From the NCBI GenBank assembly GCA_937906945.1, contig CALCUE010000026.1:186001-250000 (forward strand): 64,000 nt of DNA, written 5' to 3'. How positions within the stretch are numbered: the first letter of the stretch is position 1; every line of letters starts with the position of its first letter. A program made the translations under genes and the position numbers. Positions 32,777-41,671 of the stretch are shown in pieces. The DNA comes from an uncultured Clostridia bacterium (GTDB taxonomy: Bacteria > Bacillota > Clostridia > Oscillospirales > Ruminococcaceae). A model generated the notes under the pieces. It had not been told where the DNA came from, searched no databases, and was given only the letters and a program-made list of their open reading frames with translations.

Positions 32777-33022
32777 ATGAACGAACCTACCATTTCCTTT
32801 TCCATTCGTGAAGACAAAGAAAAAGAGATCAAAGCGATTCTTACTACCGTGTATGATGCTCTGCGTCAGAAAGGATATAATCCCATCAACCAAATCGTTG
32901 GCTACATCCTTTCGGAAGACCCGACCTATATTACCACACATAACAACGCGAGAAGCCTTATTCGTCGGATTGACCGGGATGAGCTTCTTCAGATTCTTGT
33001 AAAAGATTACCTTAATGACTGA
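32777..33022 (+). CDS. ireB: IreB family regulatory phosphoprotein
   Basis: An 81-aa protein of the IreB/YrzL family, a small dimeric substrate of the Ser/Thr kinase IreK in enterococci that affects cephalosporin tolerance. The sequence is typical: an N-terminal threonine (NEPTISF, the phosphorylated region), then YDALRQKGYNPINQIVGYILSEDPTYITTHNNAR. GAGAGGAGG precedes the ATG. In many Clostridia it lies before ruvX-like genes; here a conserved 99-aa gene follows by 14 bp. Confidence 0.95.
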   Translation: MNEPTISFSIREDKEKEIKAILTTVYDALRQKGYNPINQIVGYILSEDPTYITTHNNARSLIRRIDRDELLQILVKDYLND

Positions 33023-33036
33023 TTGGGAGGACAATT

Positions 33037-33336
33037 ATGGCAGAAGAAAAACAGATTTTCCCGACCTATAAAGGTCGTCCGCTTGTACGAAGCAAAAAAA
33101 TTCTTTATTATGGAGATATGCGTGACCCCTACGTCATTATGCTCCAGATCAACAGCACCAAAGAATCTTCCGGTATGGAAATGGCTGACCATATCACCTT
33201 GCAGATGATGTCCACCGACCCTAACGCCGCTCCGACCGAAATGGTTTTGAAGCGTGCCGAAAGGGACGGCCTTTATAACGCGCTGGATCTGGCCGCTGCA
33301 TGGCTCGACCGCCAGCTCGGTGAAGTCAAGGAATAA
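33037..33336 (+). CDS. conserved hypothetical protein downstream of ireB
   Basis: A 99-aa protein of no family I can name. The sequence contains YKGRPLVRSKKILYYGDMRDPYVIMLQI and a C-terminal helix AERDGLYNALDLAAAWLDRQL. It reads as a compact alpha/beta protein without signal or membrane segment. The strong GGGAGG ribosome binding site and 14-bp distance from ireB indicate co-transcription; a terminator follows at 33,342. Confidence 0.8.
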   Translation: MAEEKQIFPTYKGRPLVRSKKILYYGDMRDPYVIMLQINSTKESSGMEMADHITLQMMSTDPNAAPTEMVLKRAERDGLYNALDLAAAWLDRQLGEVKE

Positions 33337-33339
33337 GCA

Positions 33340-33367
33340 AAAACCGGATGCTCATCCGGTTTTTTCA
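33340..33367 (+). terminator. terminator of the ireB operon
   Basis: AACCGGATG/CATCCGGTT (33,342-33,361) followed by TTTTT. Confidence 0.8.
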
Positions 33368-33386
33368 TTTATGGAGGTGCTTTTTC

Positions 33387-33707
33387 GTGATTTTATACGC
33401 CGTATTAATGGCGGCTATCGCCATCCTGTTTTTATGTCTTGGTCTGGCTATTTATCGGGGCAAAACCGACCTCATTCACGACTATCATCAAACGAATATT
33501 CCCGAAGAAAAGAAAAAGAAATACGGAAAAGCGTTTTCCGCATCCATGTTCACAATTTCCGTCTCCTGTTTCGCAAGCGGACTCCTCGGGCTTTTTGAAA
33601 ATGAATTATCTTCCAAATTATCTCTTTTCGCTCTTATGGGCGGACTTACTCTGTCTATTATCATTATTTTTATTGTTCAGAAAAAATACAACGGCGGTCT
33701 TTTTTGA
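33387..33707 (+). CDS. DUF3784-like small membrane protein
   Basis: A 106-aa protein with three hydrophobic segments (about 3-23, 48-68 and 78-96) and the loop LAIYRGKTDLIHDYHQTN..EEKKKKYGKAF, which resembles DUF3784 membrane proteins. GTG at 33,387 is taken as start because GGAGGTG lies 6-7 nt upstream and the preceding codons run into the ireB terminator. Function is unknown. Confidence 0.75.
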   Translation: MILYAVLMAAIAILFLCLGLAIYRGKTDLIHDYHQTNIPEEKKKKYGKAFSASMFTISVSCFASGLLGLFENELSSKLSLFALMGGLTLSIIIIFIVQKKYNGGLF

Positions 33708-33719
33708 CCATTATTATCA

Positions 33720-33756
33720 GAAAAAAGGAGCTTCCTTTCGGAAGCTCCTTTTTTTA
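33720..33756. terminator. bidirectional terminator between the DUF3784 gene and groEL
   Basis: GGAGCTTCC (33,727-33,735) pairs with GGAAGCTCC (33,740-33,748), flanked by A6 and T7. Confidence 0.9.
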
Positions 33757-33759
33757 CTT

Positions 33760-35412
33760 TTACATGCTGTAGCCGCCCGGATGAGGTTTCTGAACCATCT
33801 GATCCTGAACGGTGTTGATCATTCTGCCGTTATATTCCGGAATGTCGGTGACAAGGCTCTCGGTGGTAAGAACCATGGCCGCGACGGAAGCGGCGTTCTG
33901 AAGAGCAGAATGGGTGACTTTGACCGGGTCAACGACACCAGCTTCGATCATATCACAGAATTCCTCGGTGAAGACGTTGAAGCCATAGCCGTTTCTTCTG
34001 GCGCGGCGGACTTTATCCACTACGACGGAACCGTCCAAACCGGCGTTGATAGCGACCTGACGCATCGGCTCTTCCAAAGCGCGGAGAACGATTTTAACAC
34101 CGGTTCTCTCGTCGCCATGGGTCTGCGGAAGGATCTTCTCAACATCGGAGATAACGTTGACAAGAGCGACACCGCCGCCGGCTACGATACCCTCTTCAAC
34201 AGCCGCTTTGGTGGCGTTGAGAGCGTCTTCGATACGGAGTTTCTTCTCTTTTGCTTCGGTCTCGGTTGCGGCACCACATTTGACAACAGCTACGCCGCCG
34301 ACCAGTTTGGCCAGACGATCCTGCAATTTTTCACGGTCATAATCGCTGTGGGCGGTCTCATAAGAGGCTTTGATGATAGCGACACGGGACTGAATGGCTT
34401 CCTGCGTACCGCCGCCATCAACGATAAGGGTCTTATCTTTATCCACTTTGACTTTTTTGGCAAAGCCGAGGTGCTCAAGCTTGACGTCCTGAAGCTGAAG
34501 ACCGATATCATCGCAGACAAGGGTCGCGCCGGTAAGGGCGGCGATATCAAGGAGCATTTCTTTTCTTCTGTCACCGAAGCCCGGACCTTTGACGCAGCAG
34601 ACATTCAGCGTGCCACGAAGTTTGTTGACGATAAGGTTGGTCAGAGCATCGCCCTCGATATCCTCAGCAACGATAAGAAGCTTTTTGCCGCTTCTCATGC
34701 ACTGCTCCAGAATCGGAACCAGTTCCTGGAAAACAGCGATCTTCTTTTCAACAAGAAGAATGGAGCAATCCTCCATAATAGCCATCATCTTGTCGCTGTC
34801 GGTAACCATATAAGGAGAGAGGTAACCACGGTCAAATTCCATACCTTCAACGACCTCGATATAGGTGTTGGCGGTCTTGCTGTCCTCAACGGTGATAATA
34901 CCGTCGGTGGTCACTTTTTCCATGGCGTCGGCAATCAGTTCACCGAGCTGGGGATCACCGCAGGAAATGGTGGCGACACGGGCGATATCCTGAGAACCGG
35001 AAACCTGTTTGGCATCACCGAGAACGGCTTCAACGGCGGCGTCAACGGCTTTCTGAATACCGCGTTTGATGAGCATCGGGTTAGCACCGGCTGTTACGTT
35101 CTTCATACCTTCGCGAACAAGAGCCTGAGCGAGAAGCGTAGCCGTCGTCGTACCGTCGCCGGCCGCGTCGTTGGTCTTCGTCGCGACTTCTTTTACGATC
35201 TGAGCGCCCATGTTTTCGAAAGGATCATCCAGGGTGATCTCTTTGGCGATGGTAACACCATCGTTGCAGATGATCGGGGTGCCGAATTTCTTATCAAGAA
35301 CGACGTTGCAGCCCTTCGGGCCAAGGGTGATTTTAACGGTGTTAGCCAGTTTATCGATACCGGCCTGGAGAGCGCGTCTGGCGTCGTCTCCATACAACAT
35401 TTGTTTTGCCAT
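33760..35412 (-). CDS. groEL: chaperonin GroEL (60 kDa)
   Basis: A 550-aa chaperonin forming the 14-subunit folding chamber with GroES. Typical segments: TLGPKGCNVVLDKKFG, the ATP site DGTTTATLLAQALV, GGGVALVNV and the C-terminal Gly-rich tail, here HPGGYSM, shorter than a classical GGM repeat. It follows groES by 36 bp in a CIRCE/HrcA-controlled operon. Confidence 0.97.
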   Translation of the reverse strand: MAKQMLYGDDARRALQAGIDKLANTVKITLGPKGCNVVLDKKFGTPIICNDGVTIAKEITLDDPFENMGAQIVKEVATKTNDAAGDGTTTATLLAQALVREGMKNVTAGANPMLIKRGIQKAVDAAVEAVLGDAKQVSGSQDIARVATISCGDPQLGELIADAMEKVTTDGIITVEDSKTANTYIEVVEGMEFDRGYLSPYMVTDSDKMMAIMEDCSILLVEKKIAVFQELVPILEQCMRSGKKLLIVAEDIEGDALTNLIVNKLRGTLNVCCVKGPGFGDRRKEMLLDIAALTGATLVCDDIGLQLQDVKLEHLGFAKKVKVDKDKTLIVDGGGTQEAIQSRVAIIKASYETAHSDYDREKLQDRLAKLVGGVAVVKCGAATETEAKEKKLRIEDALNATKAAVEEGIVAGGGVALVNVISDVEKILPQTHGDERTGVKIVLRALEEPMRQVAINAGLDGSVVVDKVRRARRNGYGFNVFTEEFCDMIEAGVVDPVKVTHSALQNAASVAAMVLTTESLVTDIPEYNGRMINTVQDQMVQKPHPGGYSM

Positions 35413-35448
35413 TTCTATTACCTCCGAAAATAATTAACCAGTCAGGAA

Positions 35449-35736
35449 TCAGTCTTCGACGATCGCGAGGATGTCGGCCTGAGAAAGAATGATGATTTCT
35501 TCCCCATCAATTTTAACGGTCGTGCCGGCATATTTGCCCATGATGACATGATCGCCGACTTTGACTTCCATTTTGACTTCTTTTCCGTCAACAACACCGC
35601 CGGGGCCAACCGCGATTACTTCTGCGATCTCCGGTTTGTCTTTGGCCGTTGCCGTAATGAAAAGGCCGCCTTTCGTCACTTCGTCCGTGTCGATCATTTT
35701 AATAACGACTCTGTCTCCAAGGGGTTTTACGTTCAT
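35449..35736 (-). CDS. groES: co-chaperonin GroES
   Basis: A 95-aa co-chaperonin: NVKPLGDRVVIK at the N-terminus, the mobile loop region EVTKGGLFITATAKDKPE and the conserved VGDHVIMGKYAGT. It forms the heptameric lid of the GroEL chamber. It is first in the groESL operon, with AGGAGG before the ATG and a CIRCE element upstream. Confidence 0.97.
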   Translation of the reverse strand: MNVKPLGDRVVIKMIDTDEVTKGGLFITATAKDKPEIAEVIAVGPGGVVDGKEVKMEVKVGDHVIMGKYAGTTVKIDGEEIIILSQADILAIVED

Positions 35737-35780
35737 TGCAGTTCCTCCTGTTTTATATGTTATTTATTATTTCAAATGAG

Positions 35781-35807
35781 TTAGCACTCTCATTTCTCGA
35801 GTGCTAA
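35781..35807. promoter_or_regulatory. CIRCE operator of groESL
   Basis: TTAGCACTC (35,781-35,789), nine-base spacer and GAGTGCTAA (35,799-35,807) match the HrcA binding consensus exactly. It lies just downstream of the promoter, so HrcA repression relieved by heat or unfolded protein is expected. Confidence 0.97.
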
Positions 35808-35811
35808 CACT

Positions 35812-35840
35812 ATTTTATACCATTGAGCCGAAAAAATCAA
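35812..35840 (-). promoter_or_regulatory. groESL promoter
   Basis: TTGATT (35,835-35,840) and TAAAAT (35,812-35,817) on the minus strand with a 17-bp spacer, placing the transcript start beside CIRCE. Confidence 0.7.
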
Positions 35841-35864
35841 GGGGTTTCCGCCAGTTTTTAAAAA

Positions 35865-36557
35865 TTAGTTGATTTTTTCCTCATTTTCTTCTGTTTCCAG
35901 CGGCTTTTTCCTCGCGATCAAAAATTTGATCGAAATTCCCTGCTCGGAAAACATCTTTTCGTGTTCTGTCTCAATATTCTGATCGAAACCGGAACGGTGA
36001 AGATCTTCCGTCACATAGACAAGCTCAAACCCGCATTCCTCAAAATATCGTTTTGAGGAAAGAAAAAGATCGTCGTTATCGGTTTTGAACCAGATTTCGC
36101 CCTCGTCCCGAAGGAATTCCCGGTATTGCATCAGCTGATGGTTATGAGTCAATCGCTTTTTGTGGTCATGGGTCTTTGGCCAAGGATTACAAAAATTGAT
36201 ATAGATCCGTTCGCAGACATCTTCCCGTGAAAAGACTTTTTCAATGAGCATGATCTCCTGGCTGAAAATCAGTACGTTATCAATTTCCCGGTTTGCCTCC
36301 GCATATTCTTTTTTTATGTTTCGCATCGCCAGACCAAGCATCTCACTTTTGATATCTACCGCGATATAGTTAATTTCCGGATGCGCTACCGCTAATTTTG
36401 AAATAAAGCCGCCTTTTCCGCAACCGAGCTCAAGAACAAGCGGCTGTTTTTTCGGGAAAGCGTCCTTCCATTTTCCCCGGTTCTCTTCCGGATGGTCTAT
36501 GCAGTTTTCCCAGGCCGCTAATTCCGGTCTTGCCCATGGTTTTCTTCTGATCCTCAT
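35865..36557 (-). CDS. trmB: tRNA (guanine(46)-N7)-methyltransferase
   Basis: A 230-aa SAM-dependent enzyme forming m7G46 in tRNA variable loops. Motif I LELGCGKGGFISKLA (about 42-56), YIAVDIKSEML, and INFCNPWPKTHDHKKRLTH, the TrmB signature. The acidic tail (ETEENEEKIN) is slightly extended. The start overlaps the tatD stop (ATGA); it is the last gene of metG-tatD-trmB. Confidence 0.95.
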   Translation of the reverse strand: MRIRRKPWARPELAAWENCIDHPEENRGKWKDAFPKKQPLVLELGCGKGGFISKLAVAHPEINYIAVDIKSEMLGLAMRNIKKEYAEANREIDNVLIFSQEIMLIEKVFSREDVCERIYINFCNPWPKTHDHKKRLTHNHQLMQYREFLRDEGEIWFKTDNDDLFLSSKRYFEECGFELVYVTEDLHRSGFDQNIETEHEKMFSEQGISIKFLIARKKPLETEENEEKIN

Positions 36558-37345
36558 GGTTTTCCCCTTTCCGATTCTATTCCGTAAACACGGCAGCCAT
36601 TCTCTCTGGCCCTGTCGATTAAAGTCTGCGCGTCCGTTCCCCGAAGCTCAGCCAACCGTTCCGCCGTCGCCGGAATAAGGGTGCTGTCACAGCGCTGTCC
36701 CCGATAAGGTACCGGCGCCATGTAGGGGCAATCCGTTTCCAACAAAAGGCGGTCCTCCGGAATTTCCTTCGCGGCCAATAATAGCTTATTCGCGTTTTTG
36801 AACGTAACGGAACCGGTAAAACCAATATACATGCCCAATTTCAAAAACTCTTTTGCCATTTCCGCTGAACCGGAATAACAATGGATGATCCCTTTGGGAC
36901 GATATTTTTGCACCAGTTCCAACGTGTCCGCATGGGCTTCCCGATCATGAATAATGACCGGAAGACTCAGATCGTTGGCCAACGCCAACTGTTCGGAAAA
37001 CACACGAATCTGGCTTTCTCTTGGAGAAAAATCATAGTGATAATCTAAACCGATCTCCCCGATAGCGACCACTTTGGGATGGTGCGTAAAGGTTTCTACC
37101 TTGTCAAGCCAATTTCCTGTTCCATCACTTTCCGCCGAATGGGGATGCACCCCTACCGCCGAATAGAGAAAATCATAACGCATGGAAAGCGCCAATGTTT
37201 TTTCACAGCTGGCCAGATCACACGCCGGATCGACAACAAGGGAAACGCCACGCTCCGCTAAAGAGCTCAATACGGCATCCCGGTCCTCATCGAACCGCTC
37301 GTCATCGTAATGGGCGTGCGTATCAAAAATTCCGCAATAATCCAT
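36554..37345 (-). CDS. tatD: TatD-family metal-dependent DNase
   Basis: A 263-aa TIM-barrel amidohydrolase-like nuclease. Metal ligands are visible in FDTHAHYDD, IGEIGLDYHYDFSPR, IIHDREAHAD, IHCYSGS and LLETDCPYMAP. Members have 3'-5' exonuclease activity on DNA/RNA. It overlaps metG by one base and trmB by four, a very common gene order in Bacillota. Confidence 0.94.
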   Translation of the reverse strand: MDYCGIFDTHAHYDDERFDEDRDAVLSSLAERGVSLVVDPACDLASCEKTLALSMRYDFLYSAVGVHPHSAESDGTGNWLDKVETFTHHPKVVAIGEIGLDYHYDFSPRESQIRVFSEQLALANDLSLPVIIHDREAHADTLELVQKYRPKGIIHCYSGSAEMAKEFLKLGMYIGFTGSVTFKNANKLLLAAKEIPEDRLLLETDCPYMAPVPYRGQRCDSTLIPATAERLAELRGTDAQTLIDRARENGCRVYGIESERGKP

Positions 37346-39285
37346 CAGTGCAGTCTCGTTCCTACCGGTACCGAATCGTCCACAAAGGTCACGCAGACAG
37401 AACCGTCTTCCCGCTCACCGGCCAAAAGCATACCGCTGGATTCCACGCCGCAGAGTTTCGCCGGTTTCAGATTGGCTACCACAATGATCTTTTTGCCGAT
37501 CAGTTCTTCCGGCTCATAATGCAAAGCGATACCGGAAACGATCTGACGACCACCCATTCCGTCGTCCAATTGGATCTTATAGAGCTTTTTCGCTTTTGGA
37601 ACCTTTTCGCAAGAAAGAATTTTAGCCACCCGAAGCTCCACTTTCCCGAAATCTTCGATGCCGATCTCCGGTTCCAACTCGATCTTCTTTTCTTCCGTTT
37701 TCGGAGCCTGAGCCGCTTTTTGCGCCGCTTCCAACTCTTCCAGTTCTTTCTTTACGTCAATACGCGGGAACAGCGTCTCGCCGCGGTGTACCGTCACATC
37801 AACGGGAAGCGTACCGTAAGAACCGGCGCTCTCGTAACCTCTGCCTTCCTGCGGCGCTCCGATCTGGTCAAGGATCTTCTCAACGGTTTCGGGAATGAAC
37901 GGTGTCAGAAGTACCGCGCAGACACGGATCGTTTCCAAAAGGTTATAAAGAACGGAAGCCAGGCGATCTTTCTGCGATGGGTCTTTCCCAAGAGTCCACG
38001 GCGCTGTCTCGTCAATGTATTTGTTGGAGCGGGAAATAATTTTGAAAATTTCAATGAGAGCGTTCTGGAAAGCGTAGGCTTCCATCTCGGTCTCATATTT
38101 TTCCCGAAGTCCTTTAACCATTCCGATGAGTTCGTCATCCAACGGATCGGCTTTTCTTTCCACAGGAAGCGTTCCGCCGAAGTACTTGTCAACCATAGCG
38201 ACCGTACGGGACACGAGGTTGCCCAGATCGTTGGCAAGATCAGAATTGATGCGGTTGATGAGCGCTTCATTTGTAAAAGAGCCATCGGAACCAAACGGGA
38301 ATTCCCGAAGCAGGAAATACCGCAGAGCGTCCGTTCCGTACCGGTTGCAAAGGATGACCGGATCGACCACGTTGCCGACAGATTTCGACATTTTGTTGCC
38401 GTCAATCAGAAGCCAACCGTGGCCATAGACCCGCTTCGGAAGCGGCAGATCCAAAGCCATGAGCATCGCCGGCCAGATGATCGTATGGAAACGAACAATC
38501 TCTTTGCCGACAAAATGGACGTCCGCCGGCCAATACTTTTCAAAATCATCGTATTGCTCGTTGCCATATCCCAAAGCGGTAATATAGTTGGACAGCGCAT
38601 CCACCCATACATAGACGACATGTTTTGGGTCAAAATCAACGGGAACGCCCCAATTGAAGCTCGTTCTGGAGACGCAGAGATCCTCCAGACCCGGTTTAAT
38701 GAAGTTGTTGACCATCTCGTTCAGGCGAGAGGTCGGAAGCAGAAAATCCGGATGTTCTTCATAATATTTAACCAGTTTGTCCGCATAAGCGGAAAGACGG
38801 AAGAAATAAGCTTCCTCCTCGGCGTCAATGACTTCTCTTCCACAGTCCGGGCATTTGCCGTCCACAAGCTGCGTTTCCGTCCAGAACGATTCGCAGGGCG
38901 TGCAGTATTTGCCCTTATACGTTCCTTTATAAATGTCGCCTTTTTCATAGAGCTTCTTGAAAATTTTCTTGACGCTCTCCACATGATAATCGTCCGTAGT
39001 TCTTATGAAACGATCATTGGAAATATTCATCATTTTCCAAAGGTCCTTGATGCCGGCGACGATATTATCCACGTATTGCTGCGGCGTCACGCCGGCGGCT
39101 TCCGCCTTCTGCTGAATTTTTACACCATGCTCATCCGTTCCGGTGAGGAACAGGACATCATAACCTTGAAGGCGTTTATATCTTGCCATGACATCCGTGG
39201 CTACGGTGCAATAGCTGTGACCGATATGGAGCTTGCTGGAAGGATAATAAATCGGTGTGGTAATATAAAATTTCGGTTTTTCCAT
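37345..39285 (-). CDS. metG: methionyl-tRNA synthetase
   Basis: A 646-aa class I synthetase. HIGH-type motif KLHIGHSYC (about 18-26), zinc-binding cysteines in CTPCESFW..CPDCG, and KMSKS in GNKMSKSVGN. An anticodon-binding helical domain follows, and a C-terminal EMAP/Arc1-like tRNA-binding domain (IGIEDFGKVELRVAKIL, from about residue 540) makes it the dimeric type. A proline/alanine-rich linker precedes that domain. It heads the operon with tatD and trmB. Confidence 0.97.
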   Translation of the reverse strand: MEKPKFYITTPIYYPSSKLHIGHSYCTVATDVMARYKRLQGYDVLFLTGTDEHGVKIQQKAEAAGVTPQQYVDNIVAGIKDLWKMMNISNDRFIRTTDDYHVESVKKIFKKLYEKGDIYKGTYKGKYCTPCESFWTETQLVDGKCPDCGREVIDAEEEAYFFRLSAYADKLVKYYEEHPDFLLPTSRLNEMVNNFIKPGLEDLCVSRTSFNWGVPVDFDPKHVVYVWVDALSNYITALGYGNEQYDDFEKYWPADVHFVGKEIVRFHTIIWPAMLMALDLPLPKRVYGHGWLLIDGNKMSKSVGNVVDPVILCNRYGTDALRYFLLREFPFGSDGSFTNEALINRINSDLANDLGNLVSRTVAMVDKYFGGTLPVERKADPLDDELIGMVKGLREKYETEMEAYAFQNALIEIFKIISRSNKYIDETAPWTLGKDPSQKDRLASVLYNLLETIRVCAVLLTPFIPETVEKILDQIGAPQEGRGYESAGSYGTLPVDVTVHRGETLFPRIDVKKELEELEAAQKAAQAPKTEEKKIELEPEIGIEDFGKVELRVAKILSCEKVPKAKKLYKIQLDDGMGGRQIVSGIALHYEPEELIGKKIIVVANLKPAKLCGVESSGMLLAGEREDGSVCVTFVDDSVPVGTRLH

Positions 39286-39306
39286 TTTTTCGTCCCCTAT
39301 CTAAAA

Positions 39307-40611
39307 TCAATAATCTTGAATGAATTCGATCATTTTCTCAGTAAAATCTTCCGCTGTGACATCCCCTTTGAAAACAGAGACAACAAGGGCGGAAAACTCA
39401 TCGGAAAGCGTCGCATTTTCCGCGGATTTAACCGCGAAACGGGAGGAAAACACCGACGTTCCCAGTTTCTTATACATAGCCTTCGTTTCCTCGTCCAACC
39501 CGTACTGGTCCGCCAGCGTCGAGATCTTAAGCACCGGGGTCATTTCTCCCAACGTCTCAGCGGCGATTTTTACCGCTTCGTCGCTGTACTGGAAAATCAG
39601 GAATTTTTTAGCGAGATCCGCGTTTTTCGCCTCAAACGGAATATACATTTCCGAAAAATTGACAATGGCGGTCTTTTCCCCGTTTCCATCCAGTTTAGGA
39701 TAGAGGGCAAAGCCGTATTCATAATTCTCATCTTCAGCCAGTTCGTTCAGATCCGCCGTATTGCCCGAGATAAAAAGAGCTTTTCCGTCGGTCAGATCTT
39801 CCCAAACATCTTCTGCCTTTTTGGTGCTGCTTCCGCTTACCACCAGTTTTTTGATAGCCTCGATTTTTTCGATAAAGGCTTTGACACTTTCATTGTCCTT
39901 CCATGCCTCTTCCGAGCAGCCGAGCATTTCGTTCATGCCGTCTGTTCCCACCGAAGGAACCAGTGCCGCCGCGAAGATTTTGACAAATTCTTCCGGCTCT
40001 CTTCCCGCGTAGGAGAAAACCGCCACATCCTTCGCGTCACAATCTTCCGCCAAAGCGATCAGGTCATCCCAGGTCTCCGGAAGGGTCCAACCATTTTCTT
40101 CAAGCAGAGTTTTGTTATAAATAAAACCTTCCATATCAAAGAAGAGCGGGGCCAGATACGTTTTCCCATCATCATAGGGCCGGCATTGGACATTGTCCAC
40201 CGCACCAGTCAGCATCAGCGAGGACAAAACCTGCTCTACGTCCGTCAGTGACGTCATCGCACGGTCCTTGACAAGAGCTTCGGTAACACCACTCTCGTCC
40301 CCGGACGGAAGATAGACGAAATCCGGAGAGTTTCCGGAAAGGATCCGATCCCGAAGCACATAAGCCGCGTCTTTGGTCAGCGTCATGTTGACGGTAACAC
40401 CGGCGTTCGCCTGTTCAAAAGCGTCCACCACCGCGTTCCAATAGCCCTCATCGTCGCCTCGATCATAGACAACAATGTCCAAGGTCTCATTGATAATTTC
40501 AACCGCCGTCGGTTCTTCCGGTTCTTTTTTCTCTTTTTCTTCCTCTTTTCCACAGCCTACCAAAAGAAAGACCAGGCAAAAAGCAAGCCATATAGAAAGA
40601 ATTTTTTTCAT
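39307..40611 (-). CDS. extracellular solute-binding lipoprotein, family 1
   Basis: A 434-aa sugar-type binding protein with a signal peptide and lipobox LVGC (Cys near residue 20), followed by a Glu/Lys-rich linker and a family-1 fold (FVYLPSGDES; TLPETWDDLIALAEDCD; ALFISGNTADLNELA). It resembles maltose/multiple-sugar binding proteins. No permease or ATPase gene is adjacent, so its partner is encoded elsewhere. It lies 21 bp upstream of metG but is unlikely to be related functionally. Confidence 0.87.
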   Translation of the reverse strand: MKKILSIWLAFCLVFLLVGCGKEEEKEKKEPEEPTAVEIINETLDIVVYDRGDDEGYWNAVVDAFEQANAGVTVNMTLTKDAAYVLRDRILSGNSPDFVYLPSGDESGVTEALVKDRAMTSLTDVEQVLSSLMLTGAVDNVQCRPYDDGKTYLAPLFFDMEGFIYNKTLLEENGWTLPETWDDLIALAEDCDAKDVAVFSYAGREPEEFVKIFAAALVPSVGTDGMNEMLGCSEEAWKDNESVKAFIEKIEAIKKLVVSGSSTKKAEDVWEDLTDGKALFISGNTADLNELAEDENYEYGFALYPKLDGNGEKTAIVNFSEMYIPFEAKNADLAKKFLIFQYSDEAVKIAAETLGEMTPVLKISTLADQYGLDEETKAMYKKLGTSVFSSRFAVKSAENATLSDEFSALVVSVFKGDVTAEDFTEKMIEFIQDY

Positions 40612-40746
40612 AATATCCTCCAGTCATAGAAATACATTTTAATAATATCATAAACAGAACGTAAATAAAAGTATTTTACCGGATTTTTCTTTACTTTTTT
40701 TATTTTATCTTATACAATAGGATTATCGCGGTAAGGAAGTGATGAT

Positions 40747-41199
40747 TTGGAAAACTATCTGCACATCTTTCTCATATCCATGGTGCCTTTTATTGAATTG
40801 CGCGGCGCCATGATTTACGCGGCTGTCGTCGGTCTTCCTTTCCTTCCCAGTTTACTCTGCTGTGTCATCGGAAATATTCTTCCGATCCCTTTTTTAATCA
40901 AATTTTCCAAAGCCGTCCTGACCTATTTGGCCCGGTTCCCGAAAATCGGTTGGCTCTTTCAGAAAATCATTGATCACGGAAATAAAAAAGCGCTGAAAAT
41001 CGGAAACATGGAGCTTTTAGGCCTTTTCCTTTTTGTGGCTCTTCCCATTCCCGGAACCGGTGCCTGGAGCGCCTCTCTTGTTGCCGCTCTTTTGCAGCTT
41101 CGGATAAAAAATTCTTTCTTCGCTATCACGCTCGGCGTGATTACTTGCGGAATCATTATGGGAATCCTTTCTTTTGGCATCGCTAATTTATTTGTCTGA
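40747..41199 (+). CDS. small multidrug export-type membrane protein (COG2426)
   Basis: A 150-aa protein of the putative small multi-drug export family (PF06695): hydrophobic segments near 5-30, 32-55, 95-118 and 125-148, with MVPFIELRGAMIYA and ALPIPGTGAWSASLVA, a typical re-entrant helix pattern related to SNARE-associated (DedA-like) proteins. The TTG start follows AAGGAAGTGATGA. Substrate unknown. Confidence 0.8.
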   Translation: MENYLHIFLISMVPFIELRGAMIYAAVVGLPFLPSLLCCVIGNILPIPFLIKFSKAVLTYLARFPKIGWLFQKIIDHGNKKALKIGNMELLGLFLFVALPIPGTGAWSASLVAALLQLRIKNSFFAITLGVITCGIIMGILSFGIANLFV

Positions 41200-41210
41200 G
41201 GAGGAACGAT

Positions 41211-41648
41211 ATGGATAACAACGAAATTTATCAGGAAAAAGATTTGCAGACTCTTCTTTTGGAACAGACCGAATTATTGCAGAAACAGCACAAGACCATG
41301 AAAATTCAGATGATTGCCGTTACCTCCCTGCTTCTGGTTCTTGTTATCATCTTTTTGGTTCTGAGCGCCAAAATCACAGGGACTTTGAACGAACTCAACG
41401 TGGCGATCGGAGAGATTACCTCCCTTTCGCAGGAAATCAACACCCTCTTGGAGGAGTCCCGTCTGACCGAGCTTTTGCAGAATGCCAACGACTTGATCAA
41501 AGAGAGCGGTGAAAGTTTGACCGATGCCATTGACGGCATTAAGACAGCCCTTCAAAAGGTCAACGCCGTTGATTTTGACTCTTTGAACACGGCGATCACC
41601 GATTTGAAACGGATCGTAGAGCCTCTGGCCAAACTATTCGGAAAATAA
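41211..41648 (+). CDS. membrane-anchored coiled-coil protein
   Basis: A 145-aa protein with an N-terminal helix (1-30), one transmembrane segment (about 34-54, MIAVTSLLLVLVIIFLVL) and a C-terminal coiled coil (60-140). The layout is like DUF948 or methyl-accepting linkers but no family is certain. It is 11 bp after the small export gene and 23 bp before the adenosine deaminase gene, so the three are probably co-transcribed. Confidence 0.7.
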   Translation: MDNNEIYQEKDLQTLLLEQTELLQKQHKTMKIQMIAVTSLLLVLVIIFLVLSAKITGTLNELNVAIGEITSLSQEINTLLEESRLTELLQNANDLIKESGESLTDAIDGIKTALQKVNAVDFDSLNTAITDLKRIVEPLAKLFGK

Positions 41649-41671
41649 ACCGTCAAAAGGAGAAAAATCCG

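Noticed and set aside
33439..35433. 664-codon frame on the plus strand opposite groEL
   Set aside because: Shadow of groEL codon bias; it also runs through the DUF3784 gene and a terminator.
37195..40251. Open frame of 1,018 codons on the plus strand opposite metG and the solute-binding protein
   Set aside because: It is antisense to two clear genes, has no recognisable domain or ribosome binding site, and its composition (Phe/Arg/His-rich) is that of a reverse-complement shadow.
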